From: JABWBD01 sp040768665
GTDB taxonomy: Bacteria; Planctomycetota; Planctomycetia; Pirellulales; Thermoguttaceae
NCBI GenBank assembly: GCA_040768665.1
Contig: JAXGMN010000034.1
Coordinates: forward strand, 1 to 64,000
Reading direction: 5' to 3'
DNA length: 64,000 bases
Shown here: piece by piece, positions 52,320 to 60,500 of the stretch
Position numbering within the stretch: the stretch's first letter is position 1
How the letters are laid out: each line of letters opens with the position of its first letter
Translations under genes and position numbers: made by a program
The notes under the pieces: generated by a model
Seen by the model: only the letters and a program-made list of their open reading frames with translations
Database searches by the model: none
Told to the model about the DNA's origin: nothing

Positions 52320-53702
52320 TCACGCACTCTCCGCCCGCATCTCCTTGAGCCTTGCCGCCAGCACCTTTCCGTCAACCTCGGACGGCTCGGTGCCCTGCTG
52401 CACCGCCATCGCCGCCGCCAGCCCCGCCGCCTCGCCCGTGCGGACGACATTCCCGGTAAGCCGGTAGCTTCCTAGCGCGTAGCAGTCGCCGGAAATGCAG
52501 CGTCCCGCCATCAAGAGGTTGTTCACGTCGGCGGCTACCAGACAGCGATACGGAATCTCGTAGGGCCGTACGCGGAACTTGGGTCCGGCGGGCAGACCTT
52601 CCGGCGGGTCTTCGTACGGATTGTCGACCGGATGAATGTTCGACCCCGAGCGGATCTCCGTGATCCCGTCGTCAAAGCGGGCTCCCCGGCCCAGGTCTTC
52701 CCAGGTCAGATAGTATCGGCCTCGAATCCGCCGCGTTTCCCGCACCCCGATCGCCGGACCCGTTCCGATCAGAAAAGCGTCTTTCCAGTCGTCGCCGCCG
52801 TGCTGCTTGAAGATCTCCACGCACTTGCGAATCTCTTCCCGGCCCGCGATCTCGGCCCGCGAGAGGTCGCGGGGATCGGTTCCGTCCACGCAGTAGAATT
52901 GCGTTGCCATCAGTTGGAAGACGCCGGGCTGACCGGGCTGGGGGAAGAGCGTGATCGGTGGGTAGCTGGGCCGCCAGCCGCCCTTTGCCAGGATCTCCAG
53001 AAGCGGTCCGCCCTTGGCCGGCTGGCCGCGGTAGCCGCCGATCGTACCGAAAAGGGTAACCGGCTGGGTCTTGCCGTCGAACGCGCGGCCCATCTCGTAC
53101 GCGCAGCCCGCCGCCGCTGCCACGTCTCCGTCGCCCGTCGCGTCGATTACCACGGCCGCTTCGATGAATTCCAGCCCGGCCTTGCTCGCGGTGAAAACGC
53201 CCCGAAGCCGCTCGCCGTCCTTTGAAACGGCCACGGCCCGCGTGTGAAACTGGGTAGTCACCCCCGCCTCGGCCATCATCTCATCCAACAGCGACTTCAT
53301 GTCTTCGATGATGTAGATGTTGCGTCCGAAAACCTGGTGGACTGGCAATCGCCGATGAATCTCCTCATTCAGACCGCGATGTCCTCGGCCTTCGATCAAG
53401 TGGGAAACGCCGACTGCCGTCCAGACGCCTCCCAGAAATGGCAGGTTCTCCACCAGAAGCGTCTTGGCGCCGGCACGCGCGGCGTACAATGCCGCCGCAC
53501 AACCGGCCGGCCCGCCTCCGCACACAAGCACGTCCACTTTGCCGACGATCGGAGCCTCGCAATGGAGCGTCTCGGCCGCCGCATTTCTCCTGGTCTCGGC
53601 GAAACCGGACGCAGCTCCGATTCCGGCCGCGGCGACCGTCATGAATCCCCGCCTGGTCAGGCCGTCTCGCCGGCCGCGATCGTGCTGGTTGGTCTTACGC
53701 AT
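52320..53702 (-). CDS. Tat-exported FAD-dependent oxidoreductase
   Basis: 460 residues from ATG at 53702. TRRGFMTVAAAGIGAASGFA is a twin-arginine signal, so the protein is folded with FAD before export. The Rossmann site VDVLVCGGGPAGCAAALYAARAG, VVIDATGDGDVAAAAGCAYEMGR and the C-terminal VNNLLMAGRCISGDCYALGSYRLTGN mark the same broad family as the cytoplasmic protein at 44299-45948. It is convergent with the lyase gene. Possible role: oxidation of sugars or sugar acids in the periplasm; substrate unknown. Confidence 0.85.
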   Translation of the reverse strand: MRKTNQHDRGRRDGLTRRGFMTVAAAGIGAASGFAETRRNAAAETLHCEAPIVGKVDVLVCGGGPAGCAAALYAARAGAKTLLVENLPFLGGVWTAVGVSHLIEGRGHRGLNEEIHRRLPVHQVFGRNIYIIEDMKSLLDEMMAEAGVTTQFHTRAVAVSKDGERLRGVFTASKAGLEFIEAAVVIDATGDGDVAAAAGCAYEMGRAFDGKTQPVTLFGTIGGYRGQPAKGGPLLEILAKGGWRPSYPPITLFPQPGQPGVFQLMATQFYCVDGTDPRDLSRAEIAGREEIRKCVEIFKQHGGDDWKDAFLIGTGPAIGVRETRRIRGRYYLTWEDLGRGARFDDGITEIRSGSNIHPVDNPYEDPPEGLPAGPKFRVRPYEIPYRCLVAADVNNLLMAGRCISGDCYALGSYRLTGNVVRTGEAAGLAAAMAVQQGTEPSEVDGKVLAARLKEMRAESA

Positions 53703-54167
53703 CGTTCGTGCACTTTCGTTCGAGCTCAATCAGACAGCCCTAGCGAGGGGCGTCCTGACGCCGTTCGGACCCCGGCTGGATCGGTAGATTTTTTGGTCCG
53801 TGCGTCGTACCCGGGAGATAAAGGCGACCGTTTTTTCAAGATTGTACGTTGGATCATTACCGCGACGTTCAGTTTATCGCCCGCTATCGAGCACGGCAAA
53901 CCACCCGCGACATCATCTCCTGCGGCGATTGAGGTCCACAAGGACAAAGGACCTGGGCTGCTTGGGTTACGACACGTCGTCGAGGGAGCGATCGCCGATC
54001 CGGCAGGATTCGGCGAGGTCTCTTTGGCCGAACGGAAATTGGCCTTATTCTCGCCAGCCATTCACGGTAAGATGTCGGCCGCGCTACTGGCACTGTGCCA
54101 TAACGACCTCGTCTCCGCAACGGCAGGTCCCTTCGCTGTCCTCTTCGACCGTGGGAGATTTCAGGCG
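53703..54167. other. Intergenic region without recognised content
   Basis: 465 bases between the Tat oxidoreductase and the first of two small secreted proteins. Open frames in it have no family resemblance and no ribosome sites. No strong palindrome was noticed. Confidence 0.4.
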
Positions 54168-54683
54168 ATGAGAGCAATCGGTTGGGCGGCTATTGCCCTC
54201 GCCACTGCGGGGGTCTGTATGCCTCGATACGTCTTTGCCAACGAGATCAGCCAGTTGCCATTGGTTGCCGACGTCCGGCTCGCCGAAGGGGGTGTTCTCC
54301 TCGGGCAGGTCGTGGGCACTTCCGGCATCCCAGCCATTGGTACGCCCGTCTCACTCCGCGCCGGCCAGCAGGAAATCGGCCTGGCGACGACGGACGTCAA
54401 CGGATATTTCGCGTTCAGCGGCGTGCGCGGCGGGGTTTATCAACTCGTGACAAACGACGGGCATGGCACGCTCCGAGCCTGGGCGCCGGGAACCGCCCCG
54501 CCCACTGCCGAACACGGGGCTTTGCTCGTCGCCGGGGAGGATACAATTCGCAGCCAGTGGAAGTGTTGTCTTGTAAACCCCTGGTTCCTTGCCGGTGTGG
54601 CGGCCGCGGCAATTGCAATCCCCGTTGCGATTCACAACCGCGACAAGGACGGCGGTGGAACCCCCGTAACTCCTTCACAGTAG
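54168..54683 (+). CDS. Secreted protein with carboxypeptidase-regulatory-like domain, planctomycete type
   Basis: 171 residues. Signal peptide (AAIALATAGVCMPRYVFA), then a beta-sandwich unit (VADVRLAEGGVLLGQVVG ... DVNGYFAFSGVRGGVYQL) and the signature GTLRAWAPGTAPP. A C-terminal hydrophobic helix (WFLAGVAAAAIAIPVAI) plus a charged tail suggests anchoring. The unit resembles CarboxypepD_reg. Function unknown; a paralogue follows 16 bases later. Confidence 0.7.
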   Translation: MRAIGWAAIALATAGVCMPRYVFANEISQLPLVADVRLAEGGVLLGQVVGTSGIPAIGTPVSLRAGQQEIGLATTDVNGYFAFSGVRGGVYQLVTNDGHGTLRAWAPGTAPPTAEHGALLVAGEDTIRSQWKCCLVNPWFLAGVAAAAIAIPVAIHNRDKDGGGTPVTPSQ

Positions 54684-54699
54684 TCTCCGGAGGCGAGTT

Positions 54700-55242
54700 G
54701 TGCCCGCAACAGTCGAACGCCGCTCAACTTTGCTCGCGCTTGCGTATGGTCTGACGCTCTCGGCGATCTCCGCATTCGGCGCGCCGCCGGATCCCCGAGC
54801 ATCCGGCCCAGAGCCGAGCTCCCCATCAAGCCAAATCGTCGCCGACGTTCAATTGGGCGAAGGCGGCGTGCTCCGGGGCATCCTCGTCGACACCGAGGGA
54901 ATGCCCGTGTCAAACGCCCGAGTTACGATTCCCCTGCCGGAGCAGGATCCGTTCGAGACGGTATCCGACACAGCCGGCCGCTTCAGTATAGGGAAACTCC
55001 GCGGCGGAACCTACCAATTAGCCGTCGGCCACGACATCGCTTTCGTGCGTGCCTGGGCACCCGACACCGCTCCCCCGGGTTCGCAGCCGATGGCCTTGAT
55101 CGTCGTAGGCAACCAGGTCGTTCGCGGCCAGTTTTTGCACGTGCACCTGGGCCGCCGGCTGGTCACCGGAGCTGTCATCGCCGGAGCGGTCGCCGCTCCG
55201 ATCATCTACGAGGAGAACCGCAAGAGCGCTCCTCTGCAGTAA
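54700..55242 (+). CDS. Paralogous secreted protein with carboxypeptidase-regulatory-like domain
   Basis: 180 residues from GTG, GGAGG upstream. Same plan as the preceding gene: signal peptide, VADVQLGEGGVLRGILVD, SDTAGRFSIGKLRGGTYQL, VRAWAPDTAPPG and VVGNQVVRGQ, then a hydrophobic helix (GAVIAGAVAAPIIYEE). The tandem arrangement suggests local duplication followed by divergence. It probably works at the cell surface with the first. A family 1 palindrome begins at its stop codon. Confidence 0.7.
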   Translation: MPATVERRSTLLALAYGLTLSAISAFGAPPDPRASGPEPSSPSSQIVADVQLGEGGVLRGILVDTEGMPVSNARVTIPLPEQDPFETVSDTAGRFSIGKLRGGTYQLAVGHDIAFVRAWAPDTAPPGSQPMALIVVGNQVVRGQFLHVHLGRRLVTGAVIAGAVAAPIIYEENRKSAPLQ

Positions 55243-55343
55243 GAGCCTGCCCCAAAACCTGCCGAGAAGGGGAACAGGCACATTTTGCTCCGAAGACTCC
55301 GCAAAATGAGCCAGTCCCCGGCGGTTTTGGGATAGGCTCCTAG
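55242..55343. repeat. Family 1 palindromic element, complete
   Basis: AGAGCCTGCCCCAAAACC at the left, GGTTTTGGGATAGGCTCC at the right, with GGGAACAGGCACATTTTGC and GCAAAATGAGCCAGTCCCC inside. It lies where two convergent genes meet and its right end overlaps the end of the DUF1080 gene. Confidence 0.9.
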
Positions 55344-56158
55344 TGTTCCAGCGGACGAAGCCAGATATTTCGGAAGCGCACCGGATTGCTGTGCGAGGCA
55401 AGCACCAGTGGGCCCCGCTCCTTGCCGACCTTATAGGCCGGTAGTCGGACGTGGAGGGTTTCTCCGTAGATCTCCTGGTTGTGGTGCACCAGGATGCCGT
55501 TGTGGAAGACTGTCATCCGGGCGGGGCGGACGACCTTCTCTCCGTCGAAGCGGGGCGCGAAGAAAACGATGTCGAACGATTGCCACTTCCCGGGCGCGCG
55601 GCAGGCATTCACGGCAGGCGGAGTCTGGCCGTAGATCGAAGCCGCCTGTCCGTCCGGATAGATCTTGGTGTTATACGAGTCGAAAATCTGCACCTCGAAC
55701 TCGCCCATCAAGACGACGCCGTTGTTGCCGCGGTCCATTTCGCGGCCCACCGGCGGGTCGGGCGTTTGCCACTCGACGTGCAGTTGACAACTACCGAACT
55801 CCTGCTTGCTCACCAGCGGAGGCCCAATGGCCAAGGCTACGCCGTTCTCTACTTTCCACTCGGAATCGTGCCATTGCGAGAGATCGATCCCGTCGAACAG
55901 CACCACCGCGTCGGAAGGGGCCGGGCCGGCCTGTTCGCAACTGCCGGGACAGCCCGGATCGATCTTCTTGGGAGCCGGCCGGTCGGGATCGTGAACGTGC
56001 CATTCCGACCAGGGCTGGATCGGCGTTTCCTTGTAGCCGAAAACGCCTGAGCCGTCTTTGGCGTAATGAAGTTTGTACTTCTGCGCGGCTGCGGACAATG
56101 TGAAGCCAACGCCGATAGCAAAGATGGTCAGCAGTGGAACCGCCGAGCGAATCGACAT
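55340..56158 (-). CDS. DUF1080 (3-keto-disaccharide hydrolase-like) protein
   Basis: 272 residues. Signal peptide (VPLLTIFAIGVGFTLSAAA), then VVLFDGIDLSQWHDSEWKVENG, the start of the DUF1080 concanavalin-like fold, with GSCQLHVEWQTP, GNNGVVLMGEFEVQIFDSYN and VRFRNIWLRPLE later. Family members are very abundant in planctomycetes; some cleave 3-keto-glucosides and others only bind. The N-terminal 90 residues, with WSEWHVHDPDRPAPKKIDPG, are extra. Active residues were not traced. Confidence 0.88.
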   Translation of the reverse strand: MSIRSAVPLLTIFAIGVGFTLSAAAQKYKLHYAKDGSGVFGYKETPIQPWSEWHVHDPDRPAPKKIDPGCPGSCEQAGPAPSDAVVLFDGIDLSQWHDSEWKVENGVALAIGPPLVSKQEFGSCQLHVEWQTPDPPVGREMDRGNNGVVLMGEFEVQIFDSYNTKIYPDGQAASIYGQTPPAVNACRAPGKWQSFDIVFFAPRFDGEKVVRPARMTVFHNGILVHHNQEIYGETLHVRLPAYKVGKERGPLVLASHSNPVRFRNIWLRPLEH

Positions 56159-56226
56159 AGAAGTGTCTCCTGGGTGCTTGCCTCTGACGGCATCCTAACC
56201 GAGGTGTCCTCGCCGAGCAACCAATT

Positions 56227-57150
56227 TTAGCCGGTCGCGCAAAGGTCCGGCGCCGGAGTTGCTTTGTCCTCGAGCATTTGATCCAGAGCTGCCAGGGCAA
56301 CGTCCCATCGGGGCCGGGTCTCGACGTAGGACTCCCACCAGGCGGACAAGATGGCCGGCAGTGCAAGCGCTTTGTTTCCGGCCGGTAGCCAAGAGTTGAC
56401 CGCGCAGACGAGAACATCGTGCTCATAATGAACCAGTCCGACCTCCCCCGTGGCGGAGAGCACCGCAGGAATCATTGCCGCGGCGGCGATTACCGCATGC
56501 CGGTCGGGATGGATACCTTCACTGAATACCGGCAGGTCGATGTTCAACTGCGACACCAGCCACGCCAGGCGAAGCACCTCCGGCAGCGAGTCCGATCCTG
56601 CTTCGGCGACTGCTTCGAGCCGCACGCTGTTGTATGGCAAGTGTGCCACGCCCGCGCCACCCAGGGCAGGATACAGGAGGTCGACCATCGCTGACGACAC
56701 GATCAATCGTTCGTCGGTGAGCTGCCCCAGGAAATGGAGCAGGTTCGTGCCATGGATCTCCCATTGCCCGCGGAGGTCTTCGGACCGGGCGCCGACGTCT
56801 TCGAGAAGTCCCGGCAACTCTCGTTGGACACTCATTTCAAGATCCGCCACACAGCCGGCAAGCGCCGAGAGTGTCCCCGCGGCGCAGAGGCGATTGCCGC
56901 CCATCTTGCGAACGGTTGTCTCGACCAATCGTCGATTGTTCTCAATCTCTCCGGCCAAGGGGACAATATGCCGCCAGAACGGTCTTTCCCGAAACCCGGC
57001 AGCGAGGAGCTCGCGCCGCAGCCGGGCGGCCGGTTCGGAAACCGCGGCTGCAAGGCCCGGAGCCAGCCGGGCGTCTGCCCGACAATAAGCCTCCGCAACG
57101 TGAAGGGAGGTCGCTGACAGAGTTACTCGCCATGAAAGATCGATCGCCAT
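56227..57150 (-). CDS. Conserved hypothetical protein, unrecognised
   Basis: 307 residues, Ala/Leu-rich and mostly helical, beginning MAIDLSWRVTLSATSLHVAE. No signal peptide and no clear membrane span, although LPAILSAWWE and VIAAAAMIPAVLSA are hydrophobic. I recognise no domain. GTG/ATG choice: the ATG at 57150 has GGAGG-like CTGGAGGACC upstream. Upstream of it is the non-coding leader of gltB, so the two genes are divergent. Confidence 0.55.
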   Translation of the reverse strand: MAIDLSWRVTLSATSLHVAEAYCRADARLAPGLAAAVSEPAARLRRELLAAGFRERPFWRHIVPLAGEIENNRRLVETTVRKMGGNRLCAAGTLSALAGCVADLEMSVQRELPGLLEDVGARSEDLRGQWEIHGTNLLHFLGQLTDERLIVSSAMVDLLYPALGGAGVAHLPYNSVRLEAVAEAGSDSLPEVLRLAWLVSQLNIDLPVFSEGIHPDRHAVIAAAAMIPAVLSATGEVGLVHYEHDVLVCAVNSWLPAGNKALALPAILSAWWESYVETRPRWDVALAALDQMLEDKATPAPDLCATG

Positions 57151-57267
57151 CGGAAGGTCCTCCAGGGCAACTCTAGCTTTTGTCGCGCTGATCTGCCCGG
57201 GAGGGGGTTAGTGCCCATCCGAGAATAAGTCCGAGATTTCTTCGTAGAGCGGAATTTAGTCGGCTGG

Positions 57268-57287
57268 GGGCGGAATGAATTCCGCCC
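57268..57287. repeat. Perfect short hairpin upstream of gltB
   Basis: GGGCGGAA-TGAA-TTCCGCCC, an eight-base stem. It is not followed by a T run, so a terminator role is weak. Confidence 0.6.
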
Positions 57288-57366
57288 TACGGCCGTGTTT
57301 GCGGGCGATTTCCTGAAACGTGTATGGCCTCGCAGCATTCTAAGATTAATTAATTTTAAGAAGGTC

Positions 57367-57394
57367 TTGAAATTAGCACCGCTTATGTTAATAT
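57367..57394 (+). promoter_or_regulatory. Candidate promoter of gltBD
   Basis: TTGAAA (57367-57372), a 16-base spacer and TAATAT (57389-57394) in an AT-rich stretch that stands out from its GC-rich surroundings. It matches consensus at 5 and 4 of 6. Confidence 0.4.
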
Positions 57395-57564
57395 GATTGA
57401 GCAGGTTCATGCGGGACACCCTGCGCCGCTGGCATCGGGAAGGTTGCGTTGTCTCCACGACTCCTTATCTGTGGTGGGGACCAAGTTGGCCGACATCGCC
57501 GCCACCTTTGTCAGCCGATCGCGGGCGGCGGAAGCTTTTTCGACACACCGGCCCACTGCGAGTC

Positions 57565-60500
57565 ATGGCACACACACCTCACGCACATGGACTTTACGAC
57601 CCCCGTTGGGAGCACGACGCCTGTGGAATTGGCGCGGTCGTGAATATCTCCGGGCGTCGCGAGCATGCGATCGTCGAGCACGGCCGACAAGTTCTGCTCA
57701 ATCTCCAGCACCGCGGTGCCGCGGGTGCGGACGAGTCGACCGGCGACGGCGCCGGTATGCTCCTGCAGGTGCCCCACGAGTTCTTCGTGGAAGAGGCTGC
57801 TCGCGAAGGCATTCGCTTGCCGGAACCGAGAAAGTACGGCGTCGCAATGGTCTTTCTGCCGCACAATGCCGAGTTGCGGCGGCAATGTGAAGACGTTCTG
57901 GTCGGTTCTGCACAAGAGGAGGGGCTGAAGCCGCTTGGATGGCGCGACGTACCGAGCGACAACAGCACGCTCGGCGATATCGCCCGCGAGTCGGAGCCGT
58001 TGATCCGGCAGTTGTTCCTCGGCGGCGAGGGGCGGGAAGACCTCGATTTGGAACGTCGCTTGTTCGTGGCGCGCAAACGGGCGGAGCGAAAGGTCTACAA
58101 GCTCTATGGCAGCCGGGCTGGGGATTTCTACATTCCCTCGATGTCGTGCCGGACGATCGTCTACAAGGGGATGTTTTTGGCCCCTCAGTTGTTCGACTAC
58201 TATCCGGACCTGGCAGATCCGCGGGTGATCACTTCGCTGGCGATCGTCCACCAGCGCTACAGCACCAACACGTTTCCGAGCTGGAAGCTGGCTCAACCGT
58301 TTCGAATGATCGCTCACAACGGCGAGATCAATACCTTGCGAGGCAACACCAATCGCTTGCAGGGTTACGAGAAGGTGATGTCGTGTCCGCCGCTCACCGA
58401 CGACATGACCGAACTGTCTCCGATTCTCGATCCGGGGGGGAGCGATTCGGCCTCGTTCGATAACCTGATGGAGCTGTTGGTCCAGGGAGGGCGATCCGCT
58501 CCTCACAGCATGATGATGATGATTCCCGAGGCGTTCGGGCCGCGATATCACATCAGCACCGACAAGCGAGCGTTCTACGAATACCACGCAGCGATCCTGG
58601 AACCCTGGGACGGGCCGGCGGCGGTGGTGTTCACTGATGGGCGCCTGGTCGGCGGCACGCTGGATCGCAATGGACTTCGCCCCTGCCGCTACGTGGTGAC
58701 GGCCGACGGGCTGGTGGTTTTGGCCAGCGAGGTCGGCGTCATCGAGTTTCCCGCGGAGAAGATCCGACAGAAAGGGCGGCTTCAGCCGGGGCGCATGTTC
58801 CTGGTGGACACGGTGGAAGGCCGTATCGTCGTCGACAATGAGATCAAAGGGAAAATCGCCCGCCAGAAGCCCTACCGCCGGTGGCTGGACGAGAACCGGA
58901 TCGAGCTGCGCGGGCTGTTTCAGCCTTCGCGCCCGGTCGAGCCCGATCCGGAGACGCTGGCGCGGCGGCTACGGGCTTTCGGCTACACGCGCGAAGAACT
59001 GCAGATGATTCTCGCGCCCATGGCGTCGACGGCGCAGGAACCGGTCGGGTCGATGGGCACCGACACGCCGCTGGCGATCCTGTCTTCGAAGCCCAAGCTC
59101 CTTTTCCAGTATTTCAAGCAGTTGTTTGCCCAGGTGACCAACCCGCCGATCGATCCGCTCCGCGAGGGTTTGGTGATGTCGTTGATGACCTTTACGGGCA
59201 AGCAGCGGAACCTGATGGAGGAGACCCCGGACCATTGCCGCCAACTCAAGCTGCCGCACCCGATCCTGACCAACGACGACGTGGAGCGGGTCCGCACGGT
59301 GAAGCACAAGGACTTCAAGGTGGCCACGTTGCCGATGCTGTTCGATGCGACGGCGCCGAACCCGGGCAAGGCGATCCAGGGGGCGCTGGACGATCTGATC
59401 GACGCGGCGGCGCGTGCCGTCGTGGAGGACGACGTGTCGCTGCTGATTATCAGCGATCGCGACGTTTCGCCGACCAAGGCTCCGATTCCCTGTCTGCTTG
59501 CCACGGCTGCCTTGCACCACGGGCTGCTGGAGCGGCGGATTCGCAGCGAAACGGGAATCGCGGTGGAAAGCGGTGAGCCTCGCGAGGTAATGCATTTCTG
59601 CATGCTATGCGGCTACGGGGCCAAGGCCATCAACCCCTACATGGCGTTCGAGGCGATCCACAAGCTGCACCGCGAGGGGGACTTCGGCGACGTCGAGTTG
59701 GACCAGCTTTTCGATCAGTACATTACGGCGATCAAGAAGGGCATTCTCAAGACGATGTCGAAGATGGGCATCTCGACCCTGAGGAGCTATCACTCCGCAC
59801 AGCAATTCGAGGCGGTGGGGCTCGATCACGAGGTGGTGGAGAAGTTTTTCACGGGCACGGCCTCGAAGATCGAGGGGGCCGACCTGGATACGATTGCACG
59901 CGAGGCCCTTGCGCGGCACAAGAGCGCATTCCAGCCGTCGGAGCCAGGCTCGCTGGAGCTCGAGTTCGGCGGCGAGTACCACTACCGCATGGACGGCGAG
60001 AACCATCTTTGGAACCCGACCACGATCAGCCGGTTGCAGCACGCGGTGATCAACGACGACCTTGCGGCCTACGCCGAATACGCTCGGGCGGTAAACGACC
60101 AGAGCCGCGAGTTGTGCACGCTTCGCGGGCTGTTCGAGTTCGTGGCCGGCGAGGCGGTTCCCATCGACGAGGTCGAACCGGCCTCGGAAATCGTCAAGCG
60201 GTTCTACACCGGGGCGATGTCGCACGGGTCGATCAGCAAGGAGGCGCACGAGACGCTGGCGATCGCCATGAACCGCTTGGGCGGGATGGCCAACACGGGC
60301 GAGGGCGGCGAGGATCCGGCCCGCTACATTCCCCTGCCCAACGGCGACTCGGCGAACTGCGGAGTCAAGCAGGTGGCCAGTGCACGGTTCGGGGTGACGA
60401 TCGAGTATCTGTCCAACGCCCGGATACTGCAGATCAAGATGGCGCAGGGCGCGAAGCCGGGCGAAGGCGGCCAGTTGCCGGGAAACAAGGTAACCGAAGA

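Larger units (their letters stand above)
57151..57564. other. Upstream region of gltB with hairpin and candidate promoter
   Basis: 414 bases without a gene. It includes a perfect hairpin (GGGCGGAA 57268-57275, loop TGAA, TTCCGCCC 57280-57287) and an AT-rich block at 57340-57395 that holds a promoter candidate. The leader from there to gltB is about 170 bases; no riboswitch was recognised. Confidence 0.5.

Noticed and set aside
53726..54061. Small minus-strand frame of about 111 codons
   Set aside because: No family pattern and no ribosome site; lies in a probable gene-free gap.
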